DNA from: JBJGXI01 sp045635475
GTDB lineage: Bacteria; Bacillota; Bacilli; Bacillales; Amphibacillaceae
Direction of reading: 5' to 3'
NCBI RefSeq assembly: GCF_045635475.1
Contig: NZ_JBJGXI010000029.1
Span: 4,803-68,802, forward strand
DNA length: 64,000 nucleotides
Part shown: in pieces, positions 57,074 to 64,000 of the stretch
Layout: every line of letters starts with the position of its first letter
How positions within the stretch are numbered: position 1 is the stretch's first letter
The notes under the pieces: generated by a model
Told to the model about the DNA's origin: nothing
What the model saw: the letters and a program-made list of their open reading frames with translations, nothing else
Database searches by the model: none
Made by a program: the position numbers and the translations under genes

Positions 57074-57886
57074 TTGGCTGAGAATCTGCTGCTTGCATTT
57101 GGATTAACCTTAATGGCAGGCCTGGCAACAGGAGTTGGAAGTGTGCTTGCTTTTTTTACATCAACTACGAATACGAAGTTCTTATCACTGTCACTAGGTT
57201 TTTCTGCTGGTGTCATGATTTATGTATCGATGGTTGAAATATTTGTAAAAGCACAAGGTGCATTAGTGTCTGCACTTGGAGTGGAAAAAGGAAGCTGGAT
57301 GACAGTTGTTGGATTCTTTGCAGGCATGCTACTTATCGCATTGATCGATAAATTTATTCCGAAACAAGGCAATCCACATGAAATAAAAAAAGTCGAGGAT
57401 ATGAACAAAATTCCAAAGACTGCGATCCAAGATCCTGATTTATTAAAAATGGGTACATTTACTGCTTTAGCAATTGCTATTCATAATTTTCCAGAAGGTA
57501 TCGCAACATTCACTTCAGCTTTACAAGATCCTGCCCTTGGAGTTGCCATTGCTGTAGCAATTGCGATTCACAACATCCCTGAGGGAATAGCAGTATCGGT
57601 TCCGATTTATTTCGCGACAGGAGATAAGCGAAAAGCATTTAAGCTTTCTTTCATGTCAGGCTTATCTGAGCCAATCGGAGCAATTGTTGCTTTTTTTATT
57701 TTAATGCCGTTTTTAAATGATGTTATGTTCGGAATGATTTTTGCAGCAGTTGCAGGCATCATGATTTTCATCTCGTTAGATGAATTATTGCCTGCTGCTA
57801 AAAGATACGATGAAGCCCATATCTCGATTTACGGTTTGATTGCAGGTATGGCTGTCATGGCACTAAGCTTATTGTTATTTATCTAA
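57074..57886 (+). CDS. zupT: ZIP-family zinc transporter
   Basis: 270 residues, ZupT type, eight membrane helices. The metal-binding helices IV and V carry IHNFPEGIATF and IHNIPEGIAVS, the ZupT signature; LDELLPAAKRYDEAH is the conserved C-terminal loop. GGGGAGG at 57059-57065 points to the TTG at 57074 rather than ATG 57044. Imports zinc and possibly other divalent metals. Confidence 0.88.
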   Translation: MAENLLLAFGLTLMAGLATGVGSVLAFFTSTTNTKFLSLSLGFSAGVMIYVSMVEIFVKAQGALVSALGVEKGSWMTVVGFFAGMLLIALIDKFIPKQGNPHEIKKVEDMNKIPKTAIQDPDLLKMGTFTALAIAIHNFPEGIATFTSALQDPALGVAIAVAIAIHNIPEGIAVSVPIYFATGDKRKAFKLSFMSGLSEPIGAIVAFFILMPFLNDVMFGMIFAAVAGIMIFISLDELLPAAKRYDEAHISIYGLIAGMAVMALSLLLFI

Positions 57887-57941
57887 GCCATTTTATATAG
57901 CCGAAATTTGAACAACATGTCGAAGTGAAAAGGTGTTAAAC

Positions 57942-59057
57942 ATGCAATCAATTATTGTTATTGGATCAGGAATCCTCGGTGCATCTACTGCTTATCATTT
58001 AGCGAGACAAGGGGTGGAGGTCACCATTATTGATCGAAATGATCCTGGTCAAGCTACGAGTGCAGCAGCTGGCATTATATGTCCGTGGCTAACAAATCGA
58101 AGCAATGAAGCTTGGTACGAGTTAGTCAAAGCTGGTGCTAGCTATTATCCTGATCTGATTGAGGGTTTAAAAGCAGACGGGGAAACAGAAACAGGTTATG
58201 CTCAAGTTGGAGCGATAAATATTTTCGATACTGAGGAGAAATTAGATAGAAAGCTTGAAATTGCGTTGAAAAGTAGAGAAGATGCGCCGGAAATGGGAGC
58301 TATCTCGCGGTTATCTCCAATGGAAACAAAAGCATTGTTCCCGCCATTAGCAGATCACTATTGGGCTGTACATATTAGTGGTGCAGGCAAAGTTGATGGA
58401 GAGGAATTGCGAAATGCATTAATTCGTGCTGCACAAAAAAATGGCGCTAGGGTTGTTAATGGTGATGCGTCACTTATTTTTGAAGATTCAACCGTTACAG
58501 GTGTGAACGTTAGTGGAAGTTCACTTTATGCAGACAAAGTTATCGTAACCGGTGGAGTTTGGGCCAATCAACTTTTAGAGCCACTAGGTTTAAAATTTAA
58601 TGTGACGCCTCAAAAAGCACAAATTGTTCATTTGCAAATTCCAGAAACTGACACAAGTAATTGGCCAGTAGTTTTACCTCCATACAGCCAGTATATGCTA
58701 GGCTTTAGTGGTGGTCGTGTCGTTGTTGGATCCACACATGAAGAGGAAGCTGGTTTTGATACACGAGTAACGGTTAATGGTGTAAATCAGATTATTAGCA
58801 AGGCTTTAAAAGTTGCTCCCGGATTAGCAACAAGTACGTATGTAGAAACTAAAGTTGGTCTTCGTCCGTTCACTTCGGGATCGCTTCCGATTTATGGTCC
58901 TGTTCCCCATATGAAAGGGTTGTTTGTAGCAAACGGCCTCGGTGCTTCTGGATTAACAAGTGGACCTTTTCTCGGAGCAGAACTTGCTAATTTAGTACTC
59001 GGAAACGAACTGCAGCTGGATCCGGCTACTTATGATGTAAGTAGTGCTTTTTATTAA
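57942..59057 (+). CDS. FAD-dependent amino-acid oxidoreductase (DadA/ThiO-like)
   Basis: 371 residues, DAO family. N-terminal FAD motif VIGSGILGASTAYHL, GQATSAAAGIICPW near residue 40, VTGGVWANQLL near 205, and C-terminal GLRPFTSGSLPIYGPVP and GLFVANGLGASGLTSGP. Predicted D-amino-acid dehydrogenase or glycine-oxidase-like enzyme; exact substrate uncertain. AAAAGGTG sets ATG 57942. Follows zupT by 55 bp. Confidence 0.85.
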   Translation: MQSIIVIGSGILGASTAYHLARQGVEVTIIDRNDPGQATSAAAGIICPWLTNRSNEAWYELVKAGASYYPDLIEGLKADGETETGYAQVGAINIFDTEEKLDRKLEIALKSREDAPEMGAISRLSPMETKALFPPLADHYWAVHISGAGKVDGEELRNALIRAAQKNGARVVNGDASLIFEDSTVTGVNVSGSSLYADKVIVTGGVWANQLLEPLGLKFNVTPQKAQIVHLQIPETDTSNWPVVLPPYSQYMLGFSGGRVVVGSTHEEEAGFDTRVTVNGVNQIISKALKVAPGLATSTYVETKVGLRPFTSGSLPIYGPVPHMKGLFVANGLGASGLTSGPFLGAELANLVLGNELQLDPATYDVSSAFY

Positions 59058-59091
59058 GGCTGTTTTCTAAGAGATTGTTGTTGCGCTAAAT

Positions 59092-59513
59092 ATCTAGTAT
59101 CCGACTTAGTGCATAGGTGCTCACTGATCATACATGTGCACCGCTCCGTCCCTAAACTTTGCTTTCCGCGGTGCTGAAAATCTCAGTGAATGACCCCATG
59201 GCAGACGAAATGAGTTGCTTCTTGACGGCCACCACGGACCTTATTTGTGACAAGATTGGCATTTGACTAATTGTGCGGACACCAGTACGCTTATTTAAAC
59301 AAAAACCTTGCTATAGTAAGCCAATTTGAGTAAATAAGGGCTCTGGAGGCCGCCAAATCATCAAAACTGGATTATTACGCGAAATAAGGTCCCCTGTGGC
59401 CGCGAAAAGTTTATTAGCATCTTGTCCCGTTATTTTATTGCTGGCACCCGGTGTTCTTCACAGAAAGCGACTGCCTGGAGCGGAATGCTCGAGCACTACG
59501 TTGCGGTCGGATA
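59092..59513. repeat. GC-rich island with four opposing GGCCACCA units
   Basis: Gene-free region (59058-59666). Outer arms AGTATCCGACTTAGTGC and GCACTACGTTGCGGTCGGATACT pair imperfectly. Inside lie four 20-bp units: forward at 59227-59246 and 59277-59296, reverse at 59332-59351 and 59382-59401, consensus about GGCCACCAGNGNNCTTATTT. Can fold as two nested hairpins. Confidence 0.7.
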
Positions 59514-59666
59514 CTTACTCAAATATGACATAAAAAGCAACAAACTCTACGAAAAAATCCTTTATTAAAGATTTCTCCACTTTCCGATAAATGTTACACT
59601 GAAAATATAAAGGATAAAATATTCGATTTTGCACATACCAAAAGCAAAAAGAATAGGATTGATTTT

Positions 59667-59807
59667 ATGTTGGAAATTCAGGAAGAAAGATATTGTGAAC
59701 AATGTGGACAAGAAACACCTCACTTAGTAAGTGAGACTGCATTGGAAATCACCTATCAGTGCAAGGTGTGTAATCAAGAGGAAGAGGTTATCAAAACCTT
59801 TTTCTAA
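59667..59807 (+). CDS. 46-residue zinc-ribbon protein
   Basis: Small intact gene: MLEIQEERYCEQCGQE... with CEQC near residue 10 and CKVC near 35, the four Cys of a zinc ribbon. AGGATT lies before ATG 59667. It ends 29 bp ahead of the DEAD-helicase gene with no terminator between, so the two are probably one operon. No known function. Confidence 0.65.
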   Translation: MLEIQEERYCEQCGQETPHLVSETALEITYQCKVCNQEEEVIKTFF

Positions 59808-59836
59808 ACATGATATTTATAGAATGAGGTGGCTTT

Positions 59837-60946
59837 ATGCCAACGTTTATTGAACTAGGAATTTCGGAAAAATGGGAAAATCATCTAAATCAAAATGGAA
59901 TTAATGCCCCTACTCCGATACAGGAAAAGGCTATTCCAGTACTTTTGTCGAATCAGGATGTAATTGCACAAGCGCAAACAGGTACGGGCAAGACACTTGC
60001 TTTTCTATTACCAATTTTGGAGTCGGTAGAAACAAGTAAGACAAGCATACAGGCGTTAATTTTGTCTCCCACACGAGAACTTGCCCTGCAAATTACAACA
60101 GAATTAAATAAGTTAATTGAGCAGGAAGGAAATATTCAAGCATTAGCTGTATACGGTGGACAAGATATTGAAGGTCAATTGAAGAAATTAAAACGCGGTA
60201 TTCATGTTGTTGTAGCAACGCCTGGACGTCTGTTAGACCATATGCGGAGAGGAACGATAACCTTAAGTGATGTTTCGATGTTTGTTTTGGATGAGGCTGA
60301 TCAAATGTTGCATATGGGTTTTCTTCCTGAAGTTCAGACAATTGTAGAGCAATTACCAACAACGCGGCAAACGATGCTATTTTCGGCAACGATGCCTGAT
60401 GCTGTAAAGAAATTAGCTAATAGCTATATGAACAAACCACAAAATATTGTTGTTAAAGGAAGCAATATTACCTTAGACGACGTAAAACAGATGGTAATTG
60501 AAACAACAGACAGGGAGAAACAGGATAAGTTGATGCAAGTACTTGACCGCTTCCGTCCTTTTTTGGCGATTATTTTTTGCCGGACAAAGCGTAGAGCAAT
60601 CAAATTAAATGCTGCATTACAAGCGAATGGATATTTGTCAGATGAACTGCATGGCGATTTGTCACAGTCAAAGCGGGAGAAGGTAATGAAGCGATTCCGC
60701 GATATGAAATTACAATATTTAGTTGCAACAGACGTTGCCGCAAGAGGATTAGATGTAGAAGGGGTAACCCACGTGATTAATTATGATGTTCCTCAAGATG
60801 TGGAGAGCTATATTCATCGTATTGGCAGAACAGGTCGGGCAGGTGACGATGGTATTGCAATTACATTTGTTGCATCGAAGGATAGTCAATATATCAAATT
60901 GATCGAAAAAGGAACGAAACAGAGGATTCCGAGAAAAGAGTTATAA
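59837..60946 (+). CDS. DEAD-box RNA helicase (YfmL-like)
   Basis: 369 residues: a bare helicase core without a C-terminal RNA-binding extension, like B. subtilis YfmL (376). Motifs: Q motif (FIELGISEKW...PTPIQEKAIP), I AQTGTGKT, Ia PTRELA, Ib TPGRLLDH, II DEAD, III SAT, V ATDVAARGLD, VI HRIGRTGRAG. YfmL-type helicases act in ribosome assembly and cold adaptation. GAGGTGG lies before the ATG. Confidence 0.93.
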   Translation: MPTFIELGISEKWENHLNQNGINAPTPIQEKAIPVLLSNQDVIAQAQTGTGKTLAFLLPILESVETSKTSIQALILSPTRELALQITTELNKLIEQEGNIQALAVYGGQDIEGQLKKLKRGIHVVVATPGRLLDHMRRGTITLSDVSMFVLDEADQMLHMGFLPEVQTIVEQLPTTRQTMLFSATMPDAVKKLANSYMNKPQNIVVKGSNITLDDVKQMVIETTDREKQDKLMQVLDRFRPFLAIIFCRTKRRAIKLNAALQANGYLSDELHGDLSQSKREKVMKRFRDMKLQYLVATDVAARGLDVEGVTHVINYDVPQDVESYIHRIGRTGRAGDDGIAITFVASKDSQYIKLIEKGTKQRIPRKEL

Positions 60947-60961
60947 CTTTTGTGTTGTAGC

Positions 60962-60996
60962 GAAAACAGTTATCTATTAGATGACTGTTTTCTTTT
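60962..60996 (+). terminator. Terminator after DEAD-helicase gene
   Basis: GAAAACAGT and ACTGTTTTC arms with TTTT after. Confidence 0.8.
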
Positions 60997-61027
60997 AAAA
61001 GATAAAATAGCATATAACTTTGTACAA

Positions 61028-61085
61028 GTGTCTAGCTCCCGCGTTCAGCAACTAGCGAAACTTGGCTCACCTCCGTATGTTGCTA
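61028..61085 (+). repeat. CTAGCTCC-type repeat copy
   Basis: GTGTCTAGCTCCCGCGTTCA...TATGTTGCTAAACG matches the repeats at 34936 and (reverse) 35309-35365. A 64-codon frame across it is not a gene. Confidence 0.55.
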
Positions 61086-61194
61086 AACGGACCCCGAGCC
61101 GAGCATTTCTTAATAAAGCAGGAAAATATTCCCGATACTAGAAATAAAGTAGTATAATAGAAGTAGTAGTCAGATCTGGATTGGAGAGAATAGT

Positions 61195-63072
61195 ATGACT
61201 TTCAAATTTACGGAAGCAAAAGTTATTATTATTTCTTTTTTAGCATTATTTTTCTTGCTTTTTATTCATTATGGTTCTGAAGTCTTCAGCCACCTCTATA
61301 ATCCTGAAAATATTACTAGTATTCACACAATTTTAGAGCTGTTTAGCATTTGTATGGCGATAGCTATATTTACTTACGGATACAAAACATTCCCTTTCAC
61401 AAAATCACGTCAACTCTTCTTTCTGTCCTTCCTATTCTTCACTGTCGCATTTCTTGATTTATTGCATATGATTTCCTTTGAGGATATGCCGGATTTTATT
61501 ACAGAGAGTTCGATGGACAAATCAGTATGGTTTGGAACATTGGCTAGGTTAGTCCAAGCAATATCCTTAGTATGGATTTTACTTTTATCGGACAAAAAAG
61601 TAATCAAGGACCTTAGGATATACTACTTTGCTAGTAGCATAGCAATCGTTAGTTTCATAGGTTTCATAATTTATAGATATGAGGCCTATCTCCCACCACT
61701 TTCAATAGAAAATCAAGGAAATACGCTGCTTAAAGATATAATAGGATACGTTATTTGTGCGCTCCTATTGGTTACGATTTTAATTGTAATTAAAAGGTAT
61801 ATAGTAGAAAAGAAAGATGCGTATTTATATATAGCGTTAGCTTTATGGTCCTTACTGATGGCAGAAGTTGCTTTCGATGTTTACTCGTTCGTAAATGATA
61901 TAGATAAAATATTGGCGCACATATTTAAAGTAATGGGGTTCTTTTACATTATAAAAGGATTTTATTTTTCAACTATAGATGAAGCCAAGGAAGCAGAAGC
62001 TCAAGTAAGAGCTGTTAAACAAGAACTACATGATGTACTTCGTGAACAGCTAGGTATAATTTCTACTATTGTTAAACAAAACGGCAAGTTTATCCACACA
62101 CTGTGTGATGGAGAATTACTCTATAAACTAGGATTGACGGTAGAAGACACTTATAATAAATCTGTAGACGAATTTTTTGTTACACCACATAACATTAAAA
62201 CAGTAAATACGTATTTGAACAGAGCCTGGAATTCAAAAGAAAAAATCACGTTTGAGATCAAGCATAACAATCTAGATATGTTGATATCGATAAAGCCAAT
62301 CATAGTAAAAGGAAAAGTAGTAAAATTAGTTGGTTCCGTAACTGATGTCACAAAGATAAAAGAAATGGAAGAGGTAATTAGAGATATAGATCGTTTTAAA
62401 TTAGTAGCAGAATTAGCTGCAGGAGTTGCTCATGAGATTAGAAATCCGTTAACAACAGTCAAAGGTTTTCTCCATTTATTAAATGAAAGAAATGATGAAA
62501 AAGACCAAACATTCGTTAAAGTTGTGCTTGCAGAGCTAGACCGGATTGAGAGCATTACCAATGAATTTATGGATCTGAGCAGACCAAAGTCTTCAAAATT
62601 TAAAGATGAAGATTTGGTTGAGATTCTAAAACAAGTGATCTTGTTTTTGGAGCCTTCAGCAACAAAGCTGAGTGTGACCATTCATTTTAACTATATTAAA
62701 GGTATGAAAAATGTGCATTGTCAAAAGAATCAAATGAAGCAAGTGTTTATAAACTTTATAAAAAACGCAATGGAGGCAATGCCTAAAGGCGGCAATCTTT
62801 ACATAGATGCGGATCAAGATCTTGACCACACGAGAATCCGGTTCACTGATGAAGGTGTCGGAATTCCTGAAGAATTAATTGATCAGGTTGGTAACGCATT
62901 TTTTACAATGAAAGAAACTGGAAACGGATTAGGTGTAATGATGTCTAAAAGGATAATTGAAGAACATAAGGGGTTCATGGAAATAAGTAGTAAAGAAGGG
63001 GAAGGAACATCTATTGTATTAACCTTGCCTACAGTCAATCAGTTTTCAATATCATTATCGAAACAAACATAG
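61195..63072 (+). CDS. MASE3-domain sensor histidine kinase (KinB-like)
   Basis: 625 residues. N-terminal MASE3 membrane sensor with about eight helices (1-270); a PAS-like domain (about 275-395); HisKA with His413 in LAAGVAHEIRNPLTTVKGFLHLL; and HATPase_c with N box NFIKNAMEAMPKGG, G1 DEGVGIP and G2 ETGNGLGVMMSKRI. Resembles the sporulation kinases of the Bacillus KinA-KinE group. No response-regulator gene is adjacent, in line with an orphan phosphorelay kinase. Confidence 0.9.
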   Translation: MTFKFTEAKVIIISFLALFFLLFIHYGSEVFSHLYNPENITSIHTILELFSICMAIAIFTYGYKTFPFTKSRQLFFLSFLFFTVAFLDLLHMISFEDMPDFITESSMDKSVWFGTLARLVQAISLVWILLLSDKKVIKDLRIYYFASSIAIVSFIGFIIYRYEAYLPPLSIENQGNTLLKDIIGYVICALLLVTILIVIKRYIVEKKDAYLYIALALWSLLMAEVAFDVYSFVNDIDKILAHIFKVMGFFYIIKGFYFSTIDEAKEAEAQVRAVKQELHDVLREQLGIISTIVKQNGKFIHTLCDGELLYKLGLTVEDTYNKSVDEFFVTPHNIKTVNTYLNRAWNSKEKITFEIKHNNLDMLISIKPIIVKGKVVKLVGSVTDVTKIKEMEEVIRDIDRFKLVAELAAGVAHEIRNPLTTVKGFLHLLNERNDEKDQTFVKVVLAELDRIESITNEFMDLSRPKSSKFKDEDLVEILKQVILFLEPSATKLSVTIHFNYIKGMKNVHCQKNQMKQVFINFIKNAMEAMPKGGNLYIDADQDLDHTRIRFTDEGVGIPEELIDQVGNAFFTMKETGNGLGVMMSKRIIEEHKGFMEISSKEGEGTSIVLTLPTVNQFSISLSKQT

Positions 63073-63093
63073 CCATCCTGCAGATGGCTATGT
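63067..63093 (+). terminator. Terminator overlapping kinase stop
   Basis: Perfect 11-bp stem ACATAGCCATC/GATGGCTATGT including the stop codon, then a short T-run. Confidence 0.75.
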
Positions 63094-63113
63094 AGTAGTA
63101 TTTTATATGGTGA

Positions 63114-63413
63114 CTATTGAACTATATCAACATAAATTCTTTTGACGGTCAATTTGTTTGTTGCAATAGACGTAAGTAATTTTCTTGGAAATGGATCTAC
63201 AATTGATTCTGTAATGTTTTTAAATCTCCTGGAACATGATGACCCCATCAAATCCCATATGCGAAGGCGGTATCGTATGCGGTAGAAGACTTCTTATCTA
63301 GTAGCTTCATCCAAGATTTCAGCATATTGAATAATTTCTCCGACGATCAGTCCCTCTGAATAATCTTTTATATCCTTAATTAGCCTCGAACTGTCAATAC
63401 TGAATGATTTCAT
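63114..63413 (-). pseudogene. Possible decayed gene remnant
   Basis: The minus strand carries a 39-codon frame (MKSFSIDSSRLIKDIKDYSE... ending ILDEATR, stop at 63294) and in the same frame downstream coding-like ITESIVDPFPRKLLTS ending VKRIYVDIVQ. A neighbouring frame between them also looks protein-like (SSTAYDTAFAYG). Suggests a frameshifted, stop-interrupted gene; family not recognised. No ribosome site at the 63413 start. Confidence 0.35.
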
Positions 63414-63526
63414 CTGTAAGATTTATCATTGAAATCAACTTAGCGAGAACATAATATAAACATGTACTTCTATAATTCTGTATAATAAACTATGAAAAAT
63501 AGTAAATAGTTTAAAGAGGGTTGATT

Positions 63527-64000
63527 ATGAAACTATTACGTATGCCTATTACATTAACAAAAGAAAATCAACAACTTCTTCATAAGCAACTGTTTGATGA
63601 GAACATTCAGCGCTGTAAGTTGTTTGCTAAAATTGTTATCATCTTTGAATTGATTCTTATTTTACTTAATTTGTTTACTAAATACAGTTCTGGAATGGGT
63701 ATTCTTACTTATGACTACTACCTGATCATGTATATGCTATTAACATTTCTAAGTTGTGTGTTACTGCTAACTATTCGAAGTTATGAAAATGGAGATACGA
63801 ATAACCAGAGTCGTTCAAGAATATATGAATACATAATTTTAGCTTTTGTAATTCTTTTTTTATTGTGGGGAGCGGCAATAACGTTAGCAGATCAACAACA
63901 ATATGGACACTTAATGGCATTTATCGTAAACATTATGTGTGTTTCCGTTCTATTCCATGCATCTAATAGAACAATCCTTTTTTTGTATCTATTACCGGTA
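63527..64000 (+). CDS. Membrane protein, 3'-truncated by window edge (possible GGDEF protein)
   Basis: 158 codons visible with no stop. AAAGAGGG precedes ATG 63527. After a polar N-terminal 25 residues come about four to five hydrophobic helices (KIVIIFELILILLNLF, YLIMYMLLTFLSCVLLLTI, IILAFVILFLLWGAAITLA, FIVNIMCVSVLFHA...). Such an N-terminal sensor often precedes a GGDEF domain in Bacillaceae, but no catalytic part is in view. Confidence 0.6.
   Translation, partial: MKLLRMPITLTKENQQLLHKQLFDENIQRCKLFAKIVIIFELILILLNLFTKYSSGMGILTYDYYLIMYMLLTFLSCVLLLTIRSYENGDTNNQSRSRIYEYIILAFVILFLLWGAAITLADQQQYGHLMAFIVNIMCVSVLFHASNRTILFLYLLPV

Noticed and set aside
60950..61141. 63-codon frame after the DEAD helicase
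   Set aside because: Spans a terminator and a CTAGCTCC repeat, and its start lies within 4 bp of the helicase stop with no ribosome site.

Overview
The window looks like a chromosomal piece of a low-G+C, Gram-positive, endospore-forming Bacillaceae. Pointers are strong AGGAGG ribosome sites, frequent TTG/GTG starts, CcpA-type cre sites, a YppG-like protein, LutABC, PutR/PutB/PutP, HtpX and a KinB-like kinase. A halotolerant genus such as Gracilibacillus, Oceanobacillus or Virgibacillus would fit, but the genus is inference. No rRNA, tRNA, phage or CRISPR was seen.

Region 1 (1-20.2 kb) is a plant cell-wall polysaccharide locus. A plus-strand run encodes a sugar-phosphate isomerase/epimerase (cut by the window edge), GH105 unsaturated rhamnogalacturonyl hydrolase, GH42 beta-galactosidase, GH51 arabinofuranosidase, a small Cys-rich protein, a GH115-like alpha-glucuronidase, an SGNH rhamnogalacturonan-acetylesterase-like enzyme and an alpha/beta-hydrolase esterase. 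None of these has a signal peptide, so imported oligosaccharides are probably finished off in the cytoplasm. The one exported enzyme is a 1,469-codon GH59-like galactosidase with carbohydrate-binding-like repeats, a 12-unit DETPGDG linker and a C-terminal wall-sorting signal. Its frame is interrupted by a single in-frame TGA. An AraC regulator, rhaB, rhaA and rhaD follow.

Region 2 (20.8-26.8 kb) continues rhamnose use: bifunctional aldolase/lactaldehyde dehydrogenase rhaEW, a DeoR regulator, then lutABC. Together they give a route from rhamnose through L-lactaldehyde and L-lactate to pyruvate.

Region 3 (27-32.7 kb, minus strand) is proline catabolism: putR, putB (with a cre site), a P5C dehydrogenase, a 31-residue membrane microprotein and putP.

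Region 4 (33-46.3 kb) is mixed: glucosaminidase, SurA-N lipoprotein, HtpX, YppG-like protein, an orphan sigma factor, a decayed GGDEF remnant, VanZ, a divergent AraC/melA pair, a membrane-bound alpha/beta hydrolase and a PQQ-type quinohemoprotein dehydrogenase. Region 5 (46.6-64 kb) holds gltBD, an oxidoreductase, a STAS-like protein, a DMT transporter, a MarR/membrane-protein pair, a ZIP transporter, a DadA-like oxidase, a zinc-ribbon/DEAD-helicase pair, a MASE3 histidine kinase and the start of another membrane protein.

The intergenic DNA is rich in repeats: a four-copy palindromic element with AGTCAATTTCAT ends and nested internal deletions, arrays of a 20-bp unit (GGCCACCA...CTTATTT) in opposing orientations, long GC-rich imperfect palindromes, modular CTAGCTCC repeats and one MITE-like element with GTTCAAAAAGT ends.
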